Counted from the first letter of the stretch, positions 45,901 through 53,794 are shown. The stretch: 64,000 nt of DNA from Legionella massiliensis (GCF_000756815.1 NZ_CCVW01000001.1:1602001-1666000), one strand, 5' to 3'. Notes: generated from the letters alone by a model not told the origin. Made by a program: numbers and translations.

Positions 45901-46286
45901 GAGTTAAAGATCTAGCCTTAAACTCACTGGTTTCACTTTATAATTTGATTTTTTCTCCTTATAAAATTAATAAAACGGTGATTAATTCTGGTCTTCGTTT
46001 AAAGACCGTTAAAGATAATTATTTTTTAATTAACGTTAATATTTATAGTAGTTTTTTACAAAGAGATAAAAGAAATGATCCTCTTTTTGGATATGCGCAA
46101 GAACCAATTCCAAGCAATAAACATGACTTATTAACAATAGACAATTTTCTTGATATTTGTTTTTTACGAATGGAAAACCATAAACCTTATCTAGTTGTAT
46201 CAGCGAATTTAACCTCAGAATTTCAAGAATTACTTAGACAGCAAGTATTAGAAATTTTTGAATCAATCAGGTCTTCTGACATTTAA
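42903..46286 (+). CDS. Single-module NRPS (A-PCP-C) with in-frame repeat insertion
   Basis: In this 1127-residue protein the adenylation domain (~10-550) shows YIIYTSGTTGKPKGVL (A3), NEYGPTETTV (A5), YKTGDQCRF (A7), IKIRGYRIEPAEIE (A8) and NDKLNRKEF with the A10 lysine. The carrier domain (~565-640) has ENFFELGGHSLSAA, with Ser for phosphopantetheine. The last ~480 residues are condensation-like, but HHxxxDG reads PHIISDEQS, keeping only the second His and the Asp. There is no thioesterase. Residues ~189-238 between A3 and A4 are encoded by a family A repeat (43467-43613), and the frame stays open. Product unknown; the MmpL gene upstream is the likely exporter. Confidence 0.88.
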   Translation: MRKKQNDDDQQTIVCMFEQQVVRKPQAVAIICGKQSISYDELNQRADQLAYILAEQGVEKDRPIAICMPRSIDFLVVILGILKAGGACVPLDLANPEERLLRILSDDQIPMLITTNEMDLKLRGYQGRIFVVSNQLETKKPRFKATVLPEQLAYIIYTSGTTGKPKGVLIEHKSIVNYTKWFAEVCSLGAPKDLHHVERRETSPEYGRVLTPESPHYVRDDGVFIDVCPKERGWGVQERIDFSSNHAFDFALTTSIVPLLLGLTVVICEDKIKKDPDLYIDYLQANKISVIKLTPSYFQVLLQQAEMKTSSLDCLEKIILGGERLLAKYCASWLALYPSHILFNEYGPTETTVAVSSKRVDKKNISHLEADVPIGSMIPNCDFYIMNDEGKPVEKGEVGELWVSGICLARGYLNQAALTARKFIKNPYDSDQNSYWYKTGDQCRFLPNSELDYLGRIDEQIKIRGYRIEPAEIEDSLRQHPALESVMVDAVDDHRKEKRLVAYYILHNKKMPIADGDLRQYLKQYLPDYMIPAFFIVMESFPLNANDKLNRKEFPVPDFIQNVDYERPENSSENTIARVWSNEFGYEVIGINENFFELGGHSLSAARIISTLTQVMGKKISMQQFYQNPTIRALANLLDKQEKISRFAKFPKKIYQKNFQLLLSDFQFILWLSKIFEPKANKLNICSRKRFHGYLDEKKIHESLDLILKKHEVLSYRVSSFIPMQQRSKKKLKIQIEINHLESLAINRSELILEQSINDLRSKYLWSKNYALFKIRLFYLERGMTELQLCTPHIISDEQSHEILFDDLSQFYLANALKKSKKDQSYREYLYAENEDINSNKDSNILFWKGYLKEASLFAIPQPYVVSNMKRYKFAYSSYTEIPENSLEDLRIFCSKNHFSFDNGLCGVLLLALTRLAGELNKNSVICINKVKSARDNSRYDSTIGCFLNLELAKVKIDEQQDLASFCQQLSESIIRSNPYQSCSNLIKLASVGSFSKLNRVKDLALNSLVSLYNLIFSPYKINKTVINSGLRLKTVKDNYFLINVNIYSSFLQRDKRNDPLFGYAQEPIPSNKHDLLTIDNFLDICFLRMENHKPYLVVSANLTSEFQELLRQQVLEIFESIRSSDI
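43467..43613. repeat. Family A palindrome inserted in frame in the NRPS gene
   Basis: GCGCTCCCAAAGACCTACAT, CATGTCGAACGTAGAGAGAC, ATCTCCTGAATATGG, GCTAACCCCGG, CCTCACTACGTTCGGGATGA and CTTTATCGATGTTTGCCCC match the long form at 25081-25248 step for step. It encodes about 50 residues (APKDLHHVERRETSPE through RGWGVQ) that have no counterpart in adenylation domains. No stop or frameshift is introduced. Confidence 0.92.
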
Positions 46287-46299
46287 GCCGGCTTTGTAG

Positions 46300-46510
46300 C
46301 CCCGCGGCTTGACCCATAGGTATCTAAACAAGTGTCTGTAATCCCTAAGCCACGTCATCCAGAGCACAGCGAAGGATCTCCTGAATGTGGCACGGTGCTA
46401 ATCCCGGAGATCCTTCGCTGCGCTCTGGATGACGTAGTGTTGAAACAAGGAGGGACGTGACCTTATTACAGACACTTGTGTAGATACCTATGGGCTTGAC
46501 CGCGGGATCT
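46300..46510. repeat. Nested palindromic element, most complete copy
   Basis: The left arm CCCGCGGCTTGACCCATAGG with TATCTAAACAAGTGTCTGT is mirrored by ACAGACACTTGTGTAGATA and CCTATGGGCTTGACCGCGGG. Centred inside is family A (46352-46434; CGTCATCCAGAGCACAGCGA to its inverse). The whole stretch could fold as one hairpin of ~210 bases. The gap 46287-46646 otherwise holds only the next gene's promoter region. Confidence 0.88.
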
Positions 46511-46646
46511 AAATATCTAATATCCTATCCCGGAACAGATAAGGGGCTAACCCATTATTGTCAAGTAGAGAATTAATTATAATTCACATTCCATTTATTT
46601 AATGTTCTGATAGAATCGAGAGCTAAAATTTATAAAGAGATTGGAC

Positions 46647-47000
46647 ATGTTAAAAAAGCTCGGCTTAATTGCAATATTTTCTTTGTTTATATCACTCTCA
46701 TTCGCTGCAACCTCTTGCCTTAAGGCTAAGCCTACTAATGATCCCTTGTTTTGCGCATCATTTAAATCAGTTGCCAAATGCCATTGCGTAGAGTTTGGGC
46801 TTCCTTCTGGAATGTGTGAGGATATGAATCAATTGTATTGGCGGATAGTAGCTATGTACGGATCGCTTGAGCAGGCTTGTAAGAGACAGCATGAGACATC
46901 TGCGCAAGATTGTATGGATAATTGGCATTGCTTTAGAGATGGCGGTATGGATTCTCAAGGACGAATTTGCAGCTCCAATTATAGCAGTTGTCCCGTTTGA
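46647..47000 (+). CDS. Small exported cysteine-rich protein
   Basis: I take the ATG at 46647 (AAGAGA six bases upstream) over TTG 46641; 117 residues. The signal peptide MLKKLGLIAIFSLFISLSFA is followed by a mature part with about ten Cys (TSCLKAK, PLFCASF, AKCHCVEF, SGMCED, QACKRQ, QDCMDNWHCF, RICSSNYSSC), suggesting a disulfide-bonded periplasmic or surface protein. I do not recognise the family. The next gene starts 21 bases on, so they are likely co-transcribed. Confidence 0.75.
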   Translation: MLKKLGLIAIFSLFISLSFAATSCLKAKPTNDPLFCASFKSVAKCHCVEFGLPSGMCEDMNQLYWRIVAMYGSLEQACKRQHETSAQDCMDNWHCFRDGGMDSQGRICSSNYSSCPV

Positions 47001-47021
47001 TCAAAGAGACTGGTTCTTGCA

Positions 47022-47684
47022 ATGAAGTTTGGAAAATTAGAGATCTATAGCTTAATTCTCTTAGAGTTGTGTTCGTTCTTTTGCTATGGCGATGGAATTA
47101 CATCGTCTCCCTTTAGTCGAGGCGCGTATTTTGGTTTTCTTGGAGGCTATGGCTCGACTACTTGGAAAGGATTAGTACCAGCAAAGGAAAATCAGAATGT
47201 AGCACTGAGTTTATCCACTCCCCTTCGTGCAAAAGAGGGGGGCGGGGTGTGGGGCGTACTAGCGGGCTATGAATTTATTCCTGCTCTTGCTTTAGAGGCA
47301 AGTTACATGCGTTTTTCTAAAGCAAAGGTTTTCTTTGATCAAGATAGCCTGTTTAGTTTTGATCATGATGACAATGTTAAATTAGTTACCAAAACAGAAA
47401 CTCTAAATCTAATGGGTAAGATTCTGTTGCCTATTTTACAAACTCCCTTCCGAGTATTTCTTAGTGCTGGAGTCGCTGGAATTCATCGTGACGATCTTCT
47501 TGTGAAGGATTGGCGCGTTAGCCCTACCTTTGGCGGAGGTCTGAACTATCGCCTGGGTCAACATGCTATGGTCGAAATTGGCGGAAATTATACTGCCGGC
47601 TATGGAGAGTCTCAGTTAAGTCCTTCTGACACCTATTTCCCTTTTCTTTACTCAGTTAGCGCCCGTCTAAGTTATCATTTTTAA
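47022..47684 (+). CDS. Outer-membrane beta-barrel protein
   Basis: This 220-residue protein has a signal-like N-terminus (LEIYSLILLELCSFFCYG). Amphipathic strands follow (GAYFGFLGGYGSTTW, GGGVWGVLAGYEF, LALEASYMRFS, VFLSAGVAGIHR, FGGGLNYRLGQHAMVEIGGNYTAGYG) and a C-terminal SVSARLSYHF with terminal Phe, the BAM-recognition signal. It matches small eight-stranded OmpA/OmpX-like barrels. Ligand unknown. Part of a two-gene unit with the Cys-rich protein. Confidence 0.87.
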   Translation: MKFGKLEIYSLILLELCSFFCYGDGITSSPFSRGAYFGFLGGYGSTTWKGLVPAKENQNVALSLSTPLRAKEGGGVWGVLAGYEFIPALALEASYMRFSKAKVFFDQDSLFSFDHDDNVKLVTKTETLNLMGKILLPILQTPFRVFLSAGVAGIHRDDLLVKDWRVSPTFGGGLNYRLGQHAMVEIGGNYTAGYGESQLSPSDTYFPFLYSVSARLSYHF

Positions 47685-47769
47685 ATAGTAACTATTCAAT
47701 TATGGTTATTTAATCAACAGTTGCAGTCCTGTTATCCTTGCATCATTTTTTGATGTGTAGGTATTAAAA

Positions 47770-49206
47770 ATGACCATAAGTACTCTGGCTGACTTAAGAC
47801 AAAATAAAGTTTTTCTACTCTTGAATGAAATCCAAAGTGAGTATGATGCAGCAGACTCAGCTGTACTCAGCGATCGATTTACGCGTTCTCCTATGCACGC
47901 GATACAATTTTTAATTGCTTACGCAGGTCTGGATCAAAACCAACGAAGACAGGTCATTGTCAATCTAGACTATGAAATAGCTTTGCAAGAGCTAGATGCG
48001 CTGATCGATGATATTGACTGGGCCGCACTGTTAAATTCTCCGAAGCGAGAAACCTTAGACTTTGAATTTACAATTAGTTTGGCCGACAGAGGCCAATTTC
48101 TTAGTGCAGTAAAATCAAGATGTCCGCAGCTATATACAGCTTTGCATAGTAAGGAGAACGGTTTTGTGCATATTGAAAATGCTGACGAAGTCATTTTCAC
48201 TACAAAAATTGCGCAAAAAGAGAAGTGGCTAAGGCCATTCGAACGATGGCCTGGAGATAATTTCTGGATTGTTCCAGACTTTCGTTTAAGTGATGCAGTA
48301 CTAGATACTCTTAATTCGCTGCCAGAAGGTAAGAAACACGTTATAAATGGTTTTACCCTTAGCAAGGGAAGGGGATGGAAGGGGGCGCCGCCGGAGATAG
48401 AACTTCATATCGCTGCCCCTCGTCGTTCTAATCAATATGCAGTTGAAAGTAAAATCAAAACAAATCAGGGAATCTATGGTGCTTTTGTCGGGTTAGAAAA
48501 TTTTTATGGCTTGCATCGGGTCGATGATCTGCGTGTTGAAATTGAAAATAAAGCAATGTTCTCCGATGAAGGTGCTTGGGCATCACAAACTCAAGTCAAT
48601 ACTTATATCGCAGAAAGTGGCCTAGTTAGCTTTGCGAGTACTGTTGAGGTAACTCAGATTAATGCTTTTTTTGAAGGTGCGGGTATTGTCGCTAGTTTTA
48701 TTGATGGGACAGAAAAAGGCGAGCATTTTGATAGTCAATTTTATGTGGAACTACCCACCCAAAATCAAGAGAATGGACCTATTAGATTATTTGCTTCAGC
48801 CCCCAAACCACAAGATGCCTTTATTTTGGTAGCTAGACGAAGTGAATTAAGCTCATCGCAAAACATGGATTTTTCAGTCCTCAAGCTACAAGATGACTTT
48901 ATTGTGACAGCTAGACCAAGTGGATTTGGCTCATCGCAAAACATCGATATTGAGTTTGTAAATACTCAAAAGAATGAAGGAACAACTAATTACTCATTCT
49001 ACCTTAAGTGTTTATCTGGTTTTGCCTTTGTGGCGGGTGGAGCCTTACTTGTTGTTGGGCTTATTATGGTTAATCCAATCTTGTGGGGTGTCGGAGCGGC
49101 AGCCTTTGGCGTTGGCGGCCTTAGTCTCTTTGGTTTATTTGCTGCAGGAGATTGTTTCAATAGTTCGCCGAAGAATGAAAGCCAGGAACCCTCCTTTTCA
49201 ATGTAG
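47770..49206 (+). CDS. Effector-like protein with C-terminal membrane hairpin
   Basis: A 478-residue protein of unknown family. Residues ~1-345 are soluble, with no catalytic motif seen. At ~348-400 a 26-residue unit is repeated: PQDAFILVARRSELSSSQNM then LQDDFIVTARPSGFGSSQNI. Two long hydrophobic segments follow (LSGFAFVAGGALLVVGLIMV; ILWGVGAAAFGVGGLSLFGLF), forming a hairpin, and a short polar tail NESQEPSFSM. C-terminal hydrophobic hairpins are common in vacuole-targeted effectors of intracellular bacteria. That role is an inference. Confidence 0.6.
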   Translation: MTISTLADLRQNKVFLLLNEIQSEYDAADSAVLSDRFTRSPMHAIQFLIAYAGLDQNQRRQVIVNLDYEIALQELDALIDDIDWAALLNSPKRETLDFEFTISLADRGQFLSAVKSRCPQLYTALHSKENGFVHIENADEVIFTTKIAQKEKWLRPFERWPGDNFWIVPDFRLSDAVLDTLNSLPEGKKHVINGFTLSKGRGWKGAPPEIELHIAAPRRSNQYAVESKIKTNQGIYGAFVGLENFYGLHRVDDLRVEIENKAMFSDEGAWASQTQVNTYIAESGLVSFASTVEVTQINAFFEGAGIVASFIDGTEKGEHFDSQFYVELPTQNQENGPIRLFASAPKPQDAFILVARRSELSSSQNMDFSVLKLQDDFIVTARPSGFGSSQNIDIEFVNTQKNEGTTNYSFYLKCLSGFAFVAGGALLVVGLIMVNPILWGVGAAAFGVGGLSLFGLFAAGDCFNSSPKNESQEPSFSM

Positions 49207-49283
49207 CTCTGAGGATTTAGAATGGAATGCGGTGATTAGATAGCGGCACTTAGGCGGTAGACTCAGTCTCGTCACCCTAAGCG

Positions 49284-49418
49284 CCACTGCTATTAAGTTA
49301 AGGAAGGTTTTGTCATTCCCGCGAAGGCGGGAAACTATTTCTAGCTAAGCACAGTGCCAATGTAGAGATGGTTTCCCGCCTTCGCGGGAATAACAAATGC
49401 CCTTAACTTAATGGCAGT
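49284..49418. repeat. MITE-like palindromic element, family B copy 2
   Basis: CACTGCTATTAAGTTAAGGA to CCTTAACTTAATGGCAGT, inverted relative to copy 1. It is flanked by CACCCTAAGCGC (49272-49283) and CACCCTGAGCGC (49419-49430), a 12-base direct repeat with one mismatch that fits a target-site duplication. The body carries TCATTCCCGCGAAGGCGGGA and its inverse. Confidence 0.85.
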
Positions 49419-49431
49419 CACCCTGAGCGCC

Positions 49432-49530
49432 CCTCATCCTCCCTGCAGACACCTTCTCCCCGGAGGGGCGAAGGGAATAGGAAAAATCCTTCGCTCTTTT
49501 AGGGAGAAGGTGCCCGCAGGGCGGATGAGG
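49432..49530. repeat. Family E palindrome, long form with terminal inverted repeats
   Basis: CCTCATCCTCCCTGCAGACA and CCTTCTCCC on the left are mirrored by GGGAGAAGGTGCCCGCAGGG and CGGATGAGG on the right, ~29-base arms with about four mismatches. Centre is A/G-rich. It adjoins family B copy 2 and ends 40 bases before the sterol reductase gene. Confidence 0.8.
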
Positions 49531-49571
49531 ATTTTAATGAATTCTTCTAGTCTCAGAATTAAGGATATGTA

Positions 49572-50867
49572 ATGAGTGCTAATTTGCGAAACACCCTAGG
49601 ACCTCTTTTCCTTATATTGGTTTGTCCTCCTTTTGTAATGCTAATGTGGTACAGCAATACAAAATTAGACGGATCCTTTTATAACCTATGGCTTCTATTG
49701 ACTAAAGAGGGTGTCGCACAAACCCTTTTCAATGTCTGGCAGCCTTATTTTGGGGGTTCTAGTACTGCTTGGATTATTATTGCCTCCTTTATTGCCTTTG
49801 AAATGGCTTTAATGCGCTTATTACCCGGAAAAATTTTCCATGGTCCTGTTACGCCTAAGGGGAATGTGCCAACTTATAAAGAAAATGGCATTTTAGCCTT
49901 TGCTATCACGATGCTTGCCTATTCTATTGCTTCCTTCGGATTCAACTTATTTCCTGCAACTATCCTTTACGATAATTTGGGTTCTATCTTAGGTGCACTG
50001 AATATTTTTAGCCTCTTTCTCTGCTTATTGTTATATCTAAAAGGCCGTTTTTTCCCTTCAACAAGCGATGCAAGTATCAGCAAAAATTTCCTATTTGATT
50101 ACTATTGGGGCACAGAGTTATATCCGCAAGTTGGCGGTTGGAATATAAAACAGCTGATTACCTGTCGTTTGGGAATGATGTCATGGGGCGTATTTCTTAT
50201 TTCCTATTGCGCAAAGCAAAGCGAATTGACAGGGCTAAGTAATTCAATGCTGATCTCTGCTGCTTTGCAAGGCATATACCTGGCAAAATTTTTCTTTTGG
50301 GAAAAAGGATATTTGCGCTCACTGGATATCATGCATGATAGGGCTGGATTTTATATTTGCTGGGGTTGCTTAGTATGGGTGCCCTGCGTTTACACCTCGC
50401 CATCTATGTTTCTTGTGATTCATCCAATAGAGCTAGGCTTTCCTTGGGCAGCTATCATTCTTATCCTAGGCACAGTCAGTATTGTTATTAATTATTTGGC
50501 AGATAAGCAACGTATGTTAGTTAGGGAAACGGAAGGGCGCTGTAAAATTTGGGGGAGAAAACCTCAGCTATTGTTAGTGCAGTATAAAACGCTGGATGGG
50601 GAGACAAAGGACACGGTTCTTCTGGCCTCAGGCTGGTGGGGTATTGCAAGACATTTTCATTATGTTCCAGAAATAACTGCTGCCTTTTTCTGGTCGGTTC
50701 CTGCTCTTTTTAGCTATTTTTCTCCCTATTTTTATGTTTGTTTCTTAGCGATTCTTCTGTTAGACCGCGCTTTTCGTGATGATAGACGTTGTGCTGAGAA
50801 ATATGGTCAAAATTGGAAAGAGTACTGTAGTCTTGTGCCTTATAAAATAATTCCGTTTTTGATTTAA
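49572..50867 (+). CDS. ERG4/ERG24-family sterol reductase, eukaryote-like
   Basis: A 431-residue membrane protein with about nine hydrophobic segments and AAGGATATGTA before the ATG. Central motifs are WGTELYPQVGGWNIK, LDIMHDRAGFYICWGC and NYLADKQR. The C-terminal family signature is complete: LLASGWWGIARHFHYVPE, then LLDRAFRDDRRCAEKYG and WKEYCSLVPYKIIPF. These residues bind NADPH and sterol in Delta14- and Delta7-sterol reductases. Bacteria rarely make sterols; related genes are known in Coxiella and Legionella and are thought to come from eukaryotes. Action on host sterols in the vacuole membrane is an inference. Reduced bond (Delta7 or Delta14) cannot be told here. Confidence 0.9.
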   Translation: MSANLRNTLGPLFLILVCPPFVMLMWYSNTKLDGSFYNLWLLLTKEGVAQTLFNVWQPYFGGSSTAWIIIASFIAFEMALMRLLPGKIFHGPVTPKGNVPTYKENGILAFAITMLAYSIASFGFNLFPATILYDNLGSILGALNIFSLFLCLLLYLKGRFFPSTSDASISKNFLFDYYWGTELYPQVGGWNIKQLITCRLGMMSWGVFLISYCAKQSELTGLSNSMLISAALQGIYLAKFFFWEKGYLRSLDIMHDRAGFYICWGCLVWVPCVYTSPSMFLVIHPIELGFPWAAIILILGTVSIVINYLADKQRMLVRETEGRCKIWGRKPQLLLVQYKTLDGETKDTVLLASGWWGIARHFHYVPEITAAFFWSVPALFSYFSPYFYVCFLAILLLDRAFRDDRRCAEKYGQNWKEYCSLVPYKIIPFLI

Positions 50868-50887
50868 GTATTTTGAGCTTCCCCTCA

Positions 50888-52027
50888 TCAACTGCTTTCT
50901 TCCAATTGCACCAACTCCTTATTCTCCAGAGCATTCCAGGGAAGCTCAGGCCACCAACGCTCAAAGGGAATAGGGCTAACTGGCTCTACGCTTTGCCCAG
51001 GCTTAGGTACTACGATGTGGATATTCTGCTGTTTTGCTGCTTGTAACGCGCGTTCAACAGGCTCTGTCCAACCATGGTAAGCGAGATTCAGTAAGCCCCA
51101 ATGCACGGGAAGCATCATTTTTCCTTTTACCAGTCGGTGCGCTTCAACTGCCTGCTCAGGAAACATATGCCAATCAGGCCAGGATTTATCATAGCCGCCA
51201 ATTTGCATCAGAGTGATATCAAAGGGACCATATCTGTTGCCTATTTCCTGAAAGGCAGCGGACATAGTTCCTGTATCTCCAGAGTAATAGACACGCTTTG
51301 TATCACCAATAAAGGCAAAGCTTGCCCAAAGCTTGCTATCGCGATCGAAGAGATAGCGCCCAGAGGCATGTCGGGCTGGGGTAGCGGCTATTGTGACATT
51401 AGCAATTTTTGTTTCTTGCCACCAATCGAGTTCAATAATTTGCTTTTCAGCAATGCCCCAATGGGTAAGATGTGCGCCAACGCCAAGAGGGACAATAAAC
51501 TGTGTTGACCAGTTCTTCATAGCAACAATAGTTGGGTAATCCAGGTGATCATAGTGATCATGTGAGATAACAACAGCGTCAATAAAGGGTAATTGCTCAA
51601 GAGCAAGAGGTGCCTTATACCACCTCTGTGGACCAAATCGTTTTAAAGGGGAAGCTCTCTTACCCCAGAAAGGATCAAGAAGTATATTTTTGCCGTCGAT
51701 TTCTACAAGTGTTGAAGCATGTCCTAACCAGGTAACACGCAAGCCATTAACTGGAGGATCTGCTAAGTGTTGAGCTCTGAACTCAAGCGGAGTTTTTGGT
51801 GAGGTATATTGCCTGGAACTTATAGCCCCTCTAGCCCCTTTTATCAATGTCCATAAGCTGTCATTGGCAAGTGGCTCTGGGTTTTGAAATTTTCTTTTAG
51901 ACCAATTTGCAGACTTGGAGATAGTTATTTTTCTTGCACCCTGAGCTTTTTTTCCAAACACGCTAAAGGGGCTCTTAATAAAGTCAGCGCGAAGATAGCT
52001 ACCGTACTTTGATATTATTTTTTTCAC
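50888..52027 (-). CDS. NAPE-PLD-like metallo-beta-lactamase-fold phospholipase
   Basis: In this 379-residue protein, starting at GTG with AGGAAA upstream, the order of metal ligands matches N-acylphosphatidylethanolamine phospholipase D: VTWLGHASTLVEIDG, VISHDHYDHLDYP (HxHxDH), ARHASGR, YYSGDTGT (Asp bridge) and LPVHWG (last His). The ~50-residue N-terminal part is basic. Predicted activity is hydrolysis of N-acyl-PE or a related phosphodiester with a dinuclear zinc centre. It converges on the sterol reductase gene, its stop 20 bases from that gene's end. Both are lipid-active, so a shared theme is possible. Confidence 0.85.
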   Translation of the reverse strand: MKKIISKYGSYLRADFIKSPFSVFGKKAQGARKITISKSANWSKRKFQNPEPLANDSLWTLIKGARGAISSRQYTSPKTPLEFRAQHLADPPVNGLRVTWLGHASTLVEIDGKNILLDPFWGKRASPLKRFGPQRWYKAPLALEQLPFIDAVVISHDHYDHLDYPTIVAMKNWSTQFIVPLGVGAHLTHWGIAEKQIIELDWWQETKIANVTIAATPARHASGRYLFDRDSKLWASFAFIGDTKRVYYSGDTGTMSAAFQEIGNRYGPFDITLMQIGGYDKSWPDWHMFPEQAVEAHRLVKGKMMLPVHWGLLNLAYHGWTEPVERALQAAKQQNIHIVVPKPGQSVEPVSPIPFERWWPELPWNALENKELVQLEESS

Positions 52028-52242
52028 GATTCATTTCCTGAGAATTAAAGTCTCTTCGAAGTGGTTAACAATACAAAATCTAAATCTAACATGGAATTCT
52101 CATCGTATAGGAAGTTTCCCGCATCAAACTTATCAATATGACATATCAACACAAGTAATTGGATTTTTGTTGCTCTACATGGATAAAATTCAATCTTTTT
52201 TGAGGTTTCTTGTTAAGAGACCAACAACTAGAAGCTAATCGA

Positions 52243-53763
52243 ATGACTATTTCAAAAATAGAAAATAATGGTATTAACCTAAGGAAAATTCGAAGAGGAC
52301 TGGAGTTTTTAAATCAATTCCCCAAAAAACGGTTTTTCCAGTTATTTGTAGATGGCGATATGCATATTATAGAAAATGGCCAAAATGGGTTTGAAGAACG
52401 CGAGCCTGATTGTGTCAGACGTTTCTATGATGGATTTATTCAGGCAATTAATACTATTAATCAACCTCTCTCTCTAGAGCTTTTGCTTGCAATTCATGAA
52501 GCTGCTACCCACGGACTTAAAGGTGAGTTCAAAGCTACTGTGACAGGCAAATTTCGTGATGTCCGAATGAAAGCAATGCCCTTTCATAAAGATATGTGCA
52601 CGATAGAGGGCATTAAAGAACAGATTAGAATAGCTGAGTCCTATGATCAGCGGGGAAATATTCTTGGTGCGGCGATAAAGGTGTACGTGCCCGAGATCTC
52701 TAGAGAGATTGATCTTCTGTCCCCTCGTTATTTTTCTATAATGAATAAGGCAAAAGCTATCTATGAGAACAGCGACCAATATCCTCCTTCTTTCATACCA
52801 CCTGCAAATACTGATTTATTTGCTAATGAAGCCCAAAAAATTATTGATGATTACTTAACTCAAATACAAGTTGCCGAAAATATGGATGCTGAATTATTGG
52901 TAATCGTAGGCTGTGCAAAAAAAATGTTACTACTTCATCCTTTTGAAGACGGCAATTTACGTGTATTTGTTAATATCATGCTCAACTTTTTGCTCATCCA
53001 GCAAGGATATCCTGTCTGTGTTTTTTATAACCCAAATGTTTTTTATTTGTTTTCAACAGAAGAATTAGTCGATGTAGTAAAAATTGGCATGATGGATAGC
53101 CTTTTTGTTAGTAAGAATCCTAGCAAGCCTTTATTTGGTTATCAGGTAGCGGAAACCTGTTTGCCAGATATTAACAAGATGAAGCAAGCGATTGTGAACC
53201 TTAGTAATCAGTATCTAATCTTTCAGGAAGAGCTAGAAAATGACGTTCAAGAGTTGGAGCAACGTTTGCAAAACTCAGTGAATCCGACTATTAAAGCATT
53301 CCATTTGGCTGCAACACAGGGGCTTATAGAACCTCTTGCAGAAACGGATATTTTACAAACAAAAGGGCCTGAAAATACAACAACTCTTTTTCAGGGAAAA
53401 ACCCTGCTTCATGTAGCCTGCTTAACAAAGCATTATCGTTTATTGAAACATTTGCTAACAATTTGTCCTCGATTGATCAATGAAAAAGACTTACTAGGTG
53501 ATAGGGTATTGAACTATGCAATAGTGTATGGCCAATTTGATTTAGTTGCTTATTTATGCAGCAATCCCTATCTGGACTTAGAGTCTGAGCCAATGAGCTA
53601 TCTAAATTTTGCCCTTATGCTTAATAAGGTTGATGTTGTAAAAATCTTGCTTGAACATGGGGCTAGGGTAACTGAAGACAGTTATCGAGCTATACCTCAA
53701 GATTCTATTTATAAAGCAGAATTTTATGATTTATTGGCTGGGTGCTATCATAAAACCTTGTAA
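52243..53763 (+). CDS. Fic-ankyrin protein, AnkX-like architecture, putative effector
   Basis: The ATG at 52243 (AGAAG upstream) is preferred over TTG 52210; 506 residues. The Fic-like domain spans ~60-300 and has LLHPFEDGNLRVFVN, with His at 232. Against the consensus HPFxxGNGRxxR, the second Gly is Leu and the final Arg is Val, so activity may be changed or lost. Ankyrin repeats follow at ~385-485 (GKTLLHVACLTKHYRLLKHLL, GDRVLNYAIVYGQFDLVAYL, NKVDVVKILLEHGA). Legionella AnkX has the same Fic-then-ankyrin order and attaches phosphocholine to Rab GTPases. AMPylation, phosphocholination or an inactive scaffold are all possible here. Confidence 0.8.
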   Translation: MTISKIENNGINLRKIRRGLEFLNQFPKKRFFQLFVDGDMHIIENGQNGFEEREPDCVRRFYDGFIQAINTINQPLSLELLLAIHEAATHGLKGEFKATVTGKFRDVRMKAMPFHKDMCTIEGIKEQIRIAESYDQRGNILGAAIKVYVPEISREIDLLSPRYFSIMNKAKAIYENSDQYPPSFIPPANTDLFANEAQKIIDDYLTQIQVAENMDAELLVIVGCAKKMLLLHPFEDGNLRVFVNIMLNFLLIQQGYPVCVFYNPNVFYLFSTEELVDVVKIGMMDSLFVSKNPSKPLFGYQVAETCLPDINKMKQAIVNLSNQYLIFQEELENDVQELEQRLQNSVNPTIKAFHLAATQGLIEPLAETDILQTKGPENTTTLFQGKTLLHVACLTKHYRLLKHLLTICPRLINEKDLLGDRVLNYAIVYGQFDLVAYLCSNPYLDLESEPMSYLNFALMLNKVDVVKILLEHGARVTEDSYRAIPQDSIYKAEFYDLLAGCYHKTL

Positions 53764-53794
53764 ATTCCCCTGCATTCCGTTATCCAGAGCAGCC

